8,872 nucleotides of DNA. Origin: Gemmataceae bacterium. GTDB lineage: Bacteria > Planctomycetota > Planctomycetia > Gemmatales > Gemmataceae. The DNA lies in NCBI GenBank assembly GCA_947490035.1, contig CANLGS010000109.1, forward strand, positions 1 to 8,872. Reading direction: 5' to 3'. The position numbers and the translations under genes were made by a program. Under the pieces are notes generated by a model that was not told the DNA's origin, made no database searches, and was given only the letters and a program-made list of their open reading frames with translations. Below, piece by piece: positions 1 through 5,510 of this stretch (within the stretch, counting starts at the first letter, position 1; each line of letters begins with the position of its first letter).

Positions 1-45
1 CCAGCGCGAAGCTAACACAACAAACGTCATGGTCACCGGCAGCGC

Positions 46-86
46 GTGGTGGGCCTTCGCCGCAAAGCCGGCTCGACCCACCCTAC
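46..86 (+). repeat. REP-type repeat, left copy flanking the RAYT gene
   Basis: This 41-nt element is an exact reverse complement of 647-687. Its outer part can pair with itself (GGTGGG at 48-53 with CCCACC at 77-82), as in a REP palindrome. Read on the minus strand it starts with GTAG, the tetranucleotide that heads REP sequences recognised by RAYT proteins (established for enterobacterial and pseudomonad REPs). The TAG of that head (83-85 on the minus strand) is the stop codon of the RAYT gene, so gene and repeat are physically fused. The element may also act as a 3'-end hairpin for the RAYT mRNA. Confidence 0.85.
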
Positions 87-634
87 ATCTCCCACTCCGC
101 GCCCGGCACATCCGGCGTGCCGTCTCCTCCCCACTCCGGTTGGTAATCGCCGCTCTCGACCCAGCGCGAAAAGGACGAGTACGGGTACGCGCCCGGTGAC
201 TTCGCGACGCCGTGCTTGACCGGGTTCCAGTGGATGTAATCCGCACAGCCCTTGAGGTCGTCCTCGTCGCGAACGAGGTGTTCCCAGAACCGGCGCTGCC
301 ACACGCCGCGCTCGCGACGCGCGGACCGCGACGAACTGGTCGGGGCTTCGGTTCCGCCGCCGGCGAGGTACGAGCGCGTGAACCGTTCCTTGATCCGCTG
401 CCAACGGAGGGAATAGTCGGCGTCTTCCGCGGGAAGTGTCCAGATCGTGTGCAGGTGATCGGGGAGCAGCACGACCGCGACGACCGTGACCGGGCGCAGC
501 GCGAACTCGTCGTTCATCGCGTCGCGCAAGCACTTCCGCGCGAACTCGGCGGTCAGGATCGGCTGCCGCCGGTGCGTCACCACGGTGAAGAAGTACGTCC
601 CGCCGGGAACGTACCAGCGGCGGTAGTCCGGCAC
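83..634 (-). CDS. REP-associated tyrosine transposase (RAYT, Y1/IS200-like HUH family)
   Basis: Single-strand DNA transposase-like protein of 183 aa, typical for RAYTs, which are domesticated relatives of IS200/IS605 TnpA that nick and move REP palindromes. Visible family marks are the N-terminal YRRWYVPGGTYFFT segment (res 4-17), the HUH metal motif H60-L-H62 in LLPDHLHTIW, the WQRRFWEH block (112-119), the region with candidate nucleophile Tyr133 in DYIHWNPVKHG, and YPYSSF (150-155). All key residues are present, so the protein looks intact. The start is GTG at 634, preceded by AAGAGG with a 6-nt gap. The stop TAG is part of the GTAG head of the left REP copy. Perfect inverted REPs at 46-86 and 647-687 surround the gene and a third diverged copy lies at 704-748, the arrangement expected for a RAYT with its cognate repeats. 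Family assignment is secure; activity is inferred. Confidence 0.93.
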   Translation of the reverse strand: MPDYRRWYVPGGTYFFTVVTHRRQPILTAEFARKCLRDAMNDEFALRPVTVVAVVLLPDHLHTIWTLPAEDADYSLRWQRIKERFTRSYLAGGGTEAPTSSSRSARRERGVWQRRFWEHLVRDEDDLKGCADYIHWNPVKHGVAKSPGAYPYSSFSRWVESGDYQPEWGGDGTPDVPGAEWEM

Positions 635-646
635 GGCGTTCCTCTT

Positions 647-687
647 GTAGGGTGGGTCGAGCCGGCTTTGCGGCGAAGGCCCACCAC
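647..687 (-). repeat. REP-type repeat, right copy flanking the RAYT gene
   Basis: Exact 41/41 reverse complement of 46-86. On the plus strand it begins with GTAG and ends with the complement of the GGTGGG arm. It begins 13 nt upstream of the RAYT start codon, so it sits in the RAYT leader. Identity between the two copies suggests recent mobilisation or homogenisation. It is separated by only 16 nt from a third, inverted copy (704-748), making a two-hairpin REPIN-like unit. Confidence 0.85.
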
Positions 688-703
688 AACCGTTGACGTG
701 AAA

Positions 704-748
704 TGGTGGGCCTTTGGCCCGCGAAGCGCGGGCTTCGACCCACCCTAC
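704..748 (+). repeat. Third, diverged REP copy; forms a REPIN-like pair with 647-687
   Basis: Same orientation as the left copy. The outer parts match (TGGTGGGCC at the left, CGACCCACCCTAC at the right), but the middle differs and carries its own hairpin: GCCCGC at 717-722 pairs with GCGGGC at 728-733. The outer arm 705-710 pairs with 739-744. Read on the minus strand it begins with GTAG. It lies only 6 nt beyond the stop codon of the oxidoreductase gene, whose transcript would fold it, so it may work as a terminator or mRNA-end stabiliser (inference). Confidence 0.8.
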
Positions 749-754
749 AAGACC

Positions 755-2161
755 TCAACTGATCTTCCACCCGCCGCGGCGCTCGCGGCCGAGGTGCTTG
801 TTGGCCTCCTGCGTGTTGAACACGTTGCTCTTCGGATCCCAGCCGAGCTTCATACCGGTCCGCAGCGCGATCGTCCCGATGTGGCACACGATCACCGAAC
901 CGGCGCCCACGTCCACGCCGCAGATCGGCGTCTCGCGCGACTTCACGCAGTCGAAGAAGTTGCCCATGTGGTTCGTCGGCACGGTCGGGTAGAGCTTCGG
1001 CTTGTCCGCGCCCAGGTCGGCGAAGATCGCCTTGTCGCTCGCCAGCAGCAACCCGCGGCTCACGAACAGCGTGCCCTTGTCGCCCTTCACCAGCACGCCG
1101 TTCTCGCCGCCGCCCAGGTCGCCCTTACGGGCGTTGCCGTTGGCGTCCACCAGACCCTTCACGGTGCTGCCGGCGCCGTGGCTCACTTCGACCTTCACGC
1201 CGCTCGCGTAGGTGTGGATCACCTTGAACGTCTCGTGGCAGTTGTAGCCGTCGCCCTTGGCGTAGGGCTTCGAGGCTTCGGCCACTTCCGTCTGGGTCGG
1301 GCCGCTGCCGTCCATGTTCAGCATCCACTGCGCGATGTCGATGTGGTGCGCGCCCCAGTCGGTCATCTTGCCGCCGCTGTACTCGTACCACCAGCGGAAC
1401 TCGTAGTGGCAGTTCGTCTTGTTCCCGTCCAGGCGGTACGGCGCCTTCGCGGTCGGCCCCAGCCACATGTCCCAGTCCAGTTCCTTCGGCGGCTCGACCT
1501 CCTTGATCGGCCCGCTCTGCGGGCTGCCACCGATGCGGCACTCGATCGTCTCGATCTTGCCGACGCGCCCGGCGCGAACGAGTTCCGTCGCGAGGCGGAA
1601 CTTGCCGCCCATCTCGGTGCGCTGCTGACTACCGGTCTGAAGCACGCGCTTGGTGTCGTGCGTCACCTTCTTCATCGCGAGCGCTTCTTCGATGGTCAGC
1701 GTGAGCGGCTTCTCGCAGTACACGTCCTTGCCGGCTTTCATCGCGGCGATGGCGATGATCGCGTGCCAGTGGTCCGGCGTCGCGACGATGACCGCGTCCA
1801 CGTCCTTGCTGGTGACGAGTTCCTGAAAGTCCTTGTGCGCCTTCACCTCGTAGCCGTCGGCCTTGTACTGCTTCACGGCAACGTCGCGGTGCCGGCCATC
1901 CACGTCGCACACCGCGGTGAAGTTCACCTTGTCCTTGAACTTCTTGGCCTCACCGTAGAGAGCGCGCGACCGCGAGGAGGGCGAGCCGACGCCGATGACG
2001 CCGATGTTCAGTTTGCCGTTGGCGCCGGTCTTCGGCTCGTCGGCGGCGTTTGCGGCGCCGAAGAAGTCGCGCGCGTGCCACGCGGGCAAGCCGGTGGCGA
2101 CGAGAGCGGCCACCGAGCGGTTCATGAACCCTCGGCGGGAAAGGTTTCCGCGGTCCAACAT
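755..2161 (-). CDS. Gfo/Idh/MocA family oxidoreductase with Tat signal
   Basis: NAD(P)-dependent oxidoreductase of the glucose-fructose oxidoreductase/inositol dehydrogenase family, 468 aa. The N-terminus carries a twin-arginine signal (SRRGFM at res 8-13, hydrophobic stretch to about 28, then AANAADEP near a possible cleavage site at about 40), predicting export in folded form. The Rossmann fold starts at KLNIGVIGVG (50-59), followed by the VNFTAVCDVDG strand, VDAVIVATPDHWH (121-133), and the EKP motif (150-152) with the conserved Lys. The C-terminal domain contains WWYEYSGGKMTDWGAHHIDIAQW (257-279), typical of the planctomycete members. Substrate unknown; family members act on sugars or cyclitols. 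The start is ATG 2161, with AAAGGGG 7 nt upstream, because it gives the complete Tat leader. A reading-frame extension to 2545 has no family homology. The gene is monocistronic, with a REP copy just past its stop. Function class is confident, physiological role is not. Confidence 0.93.
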   Translation of the reverse strand: MLDRGNLSRRGFMNRSVAALVATGLPAWHARDFFGAANAADEPKTGANGKLNIGVIGVGSPSSRSRALYGEAKKFKDKVNFTAVCDVDGRHRDVAVKQYKADGYEVKAHKDFQELVTSKDVDAVIVATPDHWHAIIAIAAMKAGKDVYCEKPLTLTIEEALAMKKVTHDTKRVLQTGSQQRTEMGGKFRLATELVRAGRVGKIETIECRIGGSPQSGPIKEVEPPKELDWDMWLGPTAKAPYRLDGNKTNCHYEFRWWYEYSGGKMTDWGAHHIDIAQWMLNMDGSGPTQTEVAEASKPYAKGDGYNCHETFKVIHTYASGVKVEVSHGAGSTVKGLVDANGNARKGDLGGGENGVLVKGDKGTLFVSRGLLLASDKAIFADLGADKPKLYPTVPTNHMGNFFDCVKSRETPICGVDVGAGSVIVCHIGTIALRTGMKLGWDPKSNVFNTQEANKHLGRERRGGWKIS

Positions 2162-2267
2162 GACGAAGCCCCTTTGCGAAACGTGGAGTGGTAGTGAGGA
2201 GAGCAGCGAACGAAGGGATATGATAAGCGAGACGATGCGTGGTGGGGAAAGGAAAAGTGCGGAAGAA

Positions 2268-2341
2268 GGCGAACCCCGCCCGCAAGGGCGGGGGTGGAGC
2301 GGCGATGACCGCCACCCCCGCCCTTGCGGGCGGGGTTCGCC
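2268..2341. repeat. 30-bp perfect inverted repeat with 14-nt loop (two nested GC hairpins)
   Basis: Arm 2268-2297 is the exact reverse complement of 2312-2341. Each arm is also a hairpin by itself: in the left arm CCCCGCCC (2274-2281) and GGGCGGGG (2286-2293) close a GCAA tetraloop, and the right arm has the same stem closing TTGC (GCAA on the opposite strand). This is a REPIN-like design of two inverted hairpin units, with a sequence unrelated to the GTAG repeats at 46-748. It lies between divergent genes. Its right edge is 4 nt before the GGAG ribosome-binding site of the DUF4261-type gene, so if transcribed it could influence translation of that gene. Confidence 0.85.
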
Positions 2342-2358
2342 GATCGGAGCGTCACACG

Positions 2359-3288
2359 ATGGCCGACGACTTGCTGGACCGGTTCTTCGGGAAGGGCGTG
2401 CCGCGAATCGGCGGGCCGCCGGTCGCGAACCCGCGCCTCGCCGACCCGGTAGGACTTCAGTGCCTCTTCGACATCCCGCTCGACCTTCCGGCCGACGGGT
2501 TGCAGGTCGCGATCCGCGACTACCACCCGGACCTCGCGCAAGCAACCGTCGAGTTGTATCAGGTGCCCCCGCCCGCGAAGCCGGGCGACCTCGAACCCGC
2601 GATCATGGGTCTGGTCGCGTGGGGCGCGCACGTCGTCAAGTTGGTGGCGTTCCCGACGCCGATGCCGGCGGATGCGGTGAAATCGTGCGTGCAGCCGGCG
2701 CACTTCGACCCCGAGTACAAGGCCATCGCGTACCGGCACCAGACGCACGTGATGCTGTACTACAACGGGTACGACCACGACCCGCTGGAACAGTACGTCG
2801 CGCTCGCGGCGGTCGCGGGCGTGCTGGTGATGTTCGGCGCGGTGTTCACGCTGAACGAGACGGCGCGCACCGCGATCCCGGCCCCGGTGCTGATGCCGCA
2901 CGAGGAGGACGACGGGAACATGCTCGCGGCGCTCCGCGGGCTGCCGCTGCCGCTCATCTACTGCGGGTTCGTGAAGCTCGAAGTGGAAGGGTTGCCGGGC
3001 GTGTGGATGCGCACCTACGGCTGCCACCGGTTCGGGCTGCCGGACCTCGGGATGCACGCCGCCGACCACTCGCGGAGCGGGTTCACGTTCGAGCTGTTCA
3101 GCAACGCGCTCGCGTACCTGCGCACGTCCGGCCACCAGTTCGCACCCGGCCACACGATGCAGGTGGGCGACGACATGTTCTTGCGCTTGCGGTCGCGCAC
3201 GCCGGACGAATGGTATCTGGACAGCGAGGGCGAGATGCTGGTCGCGGACCGCGTCGCGGGGATGGCGACGGACGCGCCGCAAGGCTGA
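2359..3288 (+). CDS. DUF4261-type protein of unknown function
   Basis: 309 aa, soluble, no signal peptide, no biochemical function known for the family. I recognise the pattern of DUF4261 proteins by memory of motifs rather than by search. There is a central region WGAHVVKLVAFPTPMP (88-103) and YRHQTHVMLYYNGYDHDPLEQYVALAAVAG (125-154), then LNETARTAIPAP (165-176). The C-terminal DUF4261-like block is MRTYGCHRFGLPDLGM (217-232), followed by FSNALAYL (247-254) and FAPGHTMQVG (261-270). The ATG at 2359 was chosen because GGAG lies 9 nt upstream. A GTG at 2239 would push the protein through the inverted repeat at 2268-2341 and add a low-complexity RKGGGGAA stretch, so it was refused. The gene converges with the DinB-family gene, with only 24 nt between stops and no obvious terminator there. 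Confidence 0.8.
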   Translation: MADDLLDRFFGKGVPRIGGPPVANPRLADPVGLQCLFDIPLDLPADGLQVAIRDYHPDLAQATVELYQVPPPAKPGDLEPAIMGLVAWGAHVVKLVAFPTPMPADAVKSCVQPAHFDPEYKAIAYRHQTHVMLYYNGYDHDPLEQYVALAAVAGVLVMFGAVFTLNETARTAIPAPVLMPHEEDDGNMLAALRGLPLPLIYCGFVKLEVEGLPGVWMRTYGCHRFGLPDLGMHAADHSRSGFTFELFSNALAYLRTSGHQFAPGHTMQVGDDMFLRLRSRTPDEWYLDSEGEMLVADRVAGMATDAPQG

Positions 3289-3312
3289 GACGCATTCTTG
3301 CCACCGCACTCG

Positions 3313-3786
3313 CTATACGCCCAGCGCCTTGCGCTTCTCGGCGATGAACGCCAGGTGGTGCGGGACGTGATTGCACGCCATCTGGATCACCTTCTCCAGC
3401 GTCTGAAGCCCGCGCTTGTTGTGGTTGCCGGTGAGTTGCAACTGCTCCGGCGTCAGCCCGCGAATGATGCGGGCCATCTGCGCGCGGGTCGCGTCGATCA
3501 CCGCGAGTTCCTCGTTCACGTCGCGGGCGTCGTAGTTCAGCGCCTTCAGGAACAGGTTCTCGTCCGCGGCCAGCAGCAGCGGAACGTCGCTCGCCAGCGC
3601 GAGGATCCGCTTCATGCGCTCGACCAGGATGGGGTCGAAGTCGCTGACGTGGCACACCACTTCCAGCGTGCTCCACTTGCCCGCGACCGGGCGCGCGACG
3701 AGTTGCTCGCGGGTCATGCCCGCGACCGCGGCCCGCAGTTGCGCGGCACCGGCGAGGTACTGATCGGCCAGTTCATTCGGAGACAT
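3313..3786 (-). CDS. DinB-family (DinB_2-like) four-helix metalloprotein
   Basis: 157 aa, the usual size for a DinB/YfiT-like four-helix bundle, a superfamily that includes bacillithiol- and mycothiol-dependent transferases and many uncharacterised members. The metal-binding His triad is visible: H46 in WSTLEVVCHVSDFD, and H140 plus H144 in NHVPHHLAF. Further family marks are ARPVAGKWST (31-40) and LTPEQLQLTGNHNKRG (111-126). The name comes from B. subtilis DinB; this is not E. coli DNA polymerase IV. The start ATG at 3786 is preceded, after 2 nt, by a block of CAAACAC heptamers without any Shine-Dalgarno sequence. The gene follows the LptB-like gene on the same strand with a 116-nt repeat-filled gap, so it may be transcribed from that promoter or from one created in the repeat. 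The reaction catalysed cannot be deduced. Confidence 0.87.
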   Translation of the reverse strand: MSPNELADQYLAGAAQLRAAVAGMTREQLVARPVAGKWSTLEVVCHVSDFDPILVERMKRILALASDVPLLLAADENLFLKALNYDARDVNEELAVIDATRAQMARIIRGLTPEQLQLTGNHNKRGLQTLEKVIQMACNHVPHHLAFIAEKRKALGV

Positions 3787-3788
3787 GA

Positions 3789-3903
3789 GTGTTTGGTGTT
3801 TCGTGTTTGGTGTTTCGTGTTTGGTGTTTGCTTCCGCCCCGAAGCGGAACGGACCGCGAACGCCACTCGAAATACTAAACACGAAACACCAAACACCAAA
3901 CAC
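3789..3903. repeat. Inverted heptanucleotide (GTGTTTS) tandem-repeat island
   Basis: Six head-to-tail copies of a 7-mer run from 3789 to 3830 (GTGTTTG or GTGTTTC). After a 45-nt centre, four copies of the reverse complement run from 3876 to 3903 (TAAACAC, GAAACAC, CAAACAC, CAAACAC). The centre contains a hairpin, TTCCGC 3832-3837 with GCGGAA 3844-3849. The island fills practically the whole intergenic region: its right end overlaps the LptB stop codon by one base, and its left end is 2 nt from the DinB start codon. A/T-rich heptamers contrast strongly with the GC-rich surroundings. Confidence 0.9.
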
Positions 3904-5186
3904 TATCTGCGGCGTTCCAGTTTGGCGCGGAGGTAGGCGACCTGCCGGAGGCGGGCCTCGGTCGCGCCGTCCGGGTCGTAGTCGAGCGCGCCGTAGTCCT
4001 TCGCGACGTACTTCAGCACCTCGAACGCCCGCTTGCGAAGGACCGCGTCGCGGCGCTCCATCGCTTCGAGCAGGGGCGGGATCGCGGCCGTGCCGCGCGC
4101 GACCAGTTCCACCATCGACGCCTTCAGCGTGCGGTCGTCGGCCAGTCCTTCGACCGCGCGGCGCACCTTCTCGACCTCCAGCACGGCGGCCATCGACCCG
4201 CCGACGGGCGCGCTCACCGGCGCCGGCGTGGTGGACGCGAACGGAGACGGTGGCGCGGACGGGAACGCCGGCGGCGGCGTCATCGTCGCGGCCAGCGTGG
4301 GGGGTGGCGCAGGCGGCGAAGCAGCGGCCGCGGCCGGCTTGCTCGCGGGCGGCGCGTAGCGGACGACCGGCACCGGCGTCGAGGTGGACGAGTCCGCTTT
4401 GTTCGCGGTGACGCGGGCGTCGAAGTGCCGCGTGAACCCGTCTTCCTCGAAACTGCGGCCGAGGTACGCGTCGATCGCGACCTGGTCGTTCACCAGGTTC
4501 ATCGGCGTGCCCGTGGTTACGACCTGACCGGCGGTGATGAGGCACACGCGGTCCGCGGTGCGGAACACCTCGCGCACGTTGTGGTCGGTAATCAGAATGC
4601 CGATGCCGGAATCGGCCAGCTCGCGGATGTTCCGGCGGATGTCCTCGGTGGTGATCGGATCGACCGCCGCGAACGGCTCGTCGAGCAGGATGAGCATCGG
4701 CTCGCACACGAGGCAGCGGGCGATTTCGAGCCGCCGCTTTTCGCCGCCCGAACAGCGGCCCGCGGTACTCTTGCGCACCGTGTCCAGTTTGAACCGGGCG
4801 AGCGCCTCGTTGGTGCGATCCCACCGCTCGGTGCGGGTGAGCCGGCGGCCCAACTTGCGGCTTCGCGGCAGTGCTTCCAGAATGGCTAGCAGGTTGCCTT
4901 CGACCGACAGCTTGCGGAACACGCTCGGCTCTTGCGACAGGTAGCCCATCCCGCGGCGCGCGCGCTGGTACATGGGCAGCGAGGTCACGTCCTCGCCGTT
5001 GAACGTCACCTTGCCTTCGTTCGGCTGAATCTGCCCGGTCGCCATGCGGAAACTGGTCGTCTTGCCGGCGCCGTTGGGGCCGAGCAGGCCGACGATCTCG
5101 CCCGCATCGACGCCGAACGACACGCCGTTCACGACCGCCCGGCGGCCGTAGAACTTGACCAGACCTTCGACTTCCAACAGCGGCAT
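3903..5186 (-). CDS. lptB: LptB-like ABC transporter ATPase with Pro/Ala linker and C-terminal helical extension
   Basis: ATPase of the lipopolysaccharide-export ABC transporter type (LptB powers LptFG extraction of LPS from the inner membrane). The N-terminal about 245 aa match LptB in length and sequence: Walker A GPNGAGKT (36-43), Q-loop Q85 in GYLSQEPSVFRKLSVEGN, signature CSGGEKRR (145-152, where Cys replaces the usual Leu), Walker B LILLDEPFAAVDP (165-177), H-loop His202 in ITDHNVREVF, and AYLGRSF (240-246). Residues about 265-330 are a low-complexity Pro/Ala/Ser/Thr linker. Residues about 335-427 form a charged helical domain (VRRAVEGLADDRTLKASMVELV, then PPLLEAMERRDAVLRKRAFEVLKYV) resembling HEAT-like repeats. 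Canonical LptB is about 240 aa, so nearly 190 aa are extra. The ATG at 5186 has GGGGGAG 7 nt upstream. No lptA/C/F/G genes are in the window, so the Lpt assignment rests on sequence alone. Confidence 0.85.
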   Translation of the reverse strand: MPLLEVEGLVKFYGRRAVVNGVSFGVDAGEIVGLLGPNGAGKTTSFRMATGQIQPNEGKVTFNGEDVTSLPMYQRARRGMGYLSQEPSVFRKLSVEGNLLAILEALPRSRKLGRRLTRTERWDRTNEALARFKLDTVRKSTAGRCSGGEKRRLEIARCLVCEPMLILLDEPFAAVDPITTEDIRRNIRELADSGIGILITDHNVREVFRTADRVCLITAGQVVTTGTPMNLVNDQVAIDAYLGRSFEEDGFTRHFDARVTANKADSSTSTPVPVVRYAPPASKPAAAAASPPAPPPTLAATMTPPPAFPSAPPSPFASTTPAPVSAPVGGSMAAVLEVEKVRRAVEGLADDRTLKASMVELVARGTAAIPPLLEAMERRDAVLRKRAFEVLKYVAKDYGALDYDPDGATEARLRQVAYLRAKLERRR

Positions 5187-5297
5187 GCGCGCGCTCCCCC
5201 AAGAAGAACGAGAGGCGGGTGATTACCTGAACCGGGCGAACCGGGCAAGCCCACCCCGCGCGCCACACACCCAGTGCGTTGGCCGCGTCGTCCCACC

Positions 5298-5389
5298 CCC
5301 AGGGCGTTGCCCGGGGCTGAGGAGTGCCACCCTCCGGGTGAAGTCAGTCCGAAGGACTGCCACTCCTCAGCCCAGGGCAACGCCCTGGG
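5298..5389. repeat. Complex palindromic intergenic repeat (32-bp imperfect inverted arms, two inner hairpins)
   Basis: Arm 5298-5329 pairs with 5358-5389 with two mismatches (arms begin CCCAGGGCGTTGCCC). The loop adds a CACCC/GGGTG hairpin (5328-5332 with 5336-5340) and a CAGTCC/GGACTG hairpin (5345-5350 with 5354-5359). This gives a three-stem cruciform-like structure. It lies in the 324-bp divergent region 5187-5510 between the lptB-like gene and the ThDP enzyme gene. The rest of that region shows no gene and no promoter that I could assign with confidence. Sequence differs from the other repeat families in the window. Confidence 0.83.
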
Positions 5390-5510
5390 TGCGCGACCGG
5401 GGGCGACGCGGGCCACCGCGGGTCGCCCTGCCGAATCCGCGCATTCCGCGCGAATTCGCATACCCCCGATAGCCGATACATCTCGGCCATTCCGCCTTCG
5501 AGGTATCGAA

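Noticed and set aside
46..687. Classical DDE insertion sequence with terminal inverted repeats
   Set aside because: The encoded protein is an HUH/Y1 RAYT, no target-site duplication is visible beside 46 or 687, and the ends are REP palindromes with GTAG heads.
212..2194. 660-aa plus-strand open frame across the RAYT and oxidoreductase region
   Set aside because: It is antisense to two genes with clear family motifs, and its His/Arg/Val-rich translation has no recognisable domain; it results from high-GC codon bias.
755..2545. N-terminally extended version of the oxidoreductase (596 aa)
   Set aside because: The extra 128 residues run through the 30-bp inverted repeat and into the opposite gene; the Tat signal and ribosome site place the start at 2161.
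3289..3312. Terminator between the convergent DUF4261-type and DinB genes
   Set aside because: Only 24 nt with no inverted repeat or T-tract; termination there cannot be supported from sequence.
3789..3903. CRISPR array
   Set aside because: Units are 7 bp, directly adjacent and without spacers, and appear in opposite orientations; no cas genes are present.
3313..5268. 651-aa minus-strand frame joining DinB to upstream sequence
   Set aside because: Only the last about 157 codons match a family. The rest is an out-of-frame reading of the LptB-like gene and of the heptamer island, so it is not a fusion protein.
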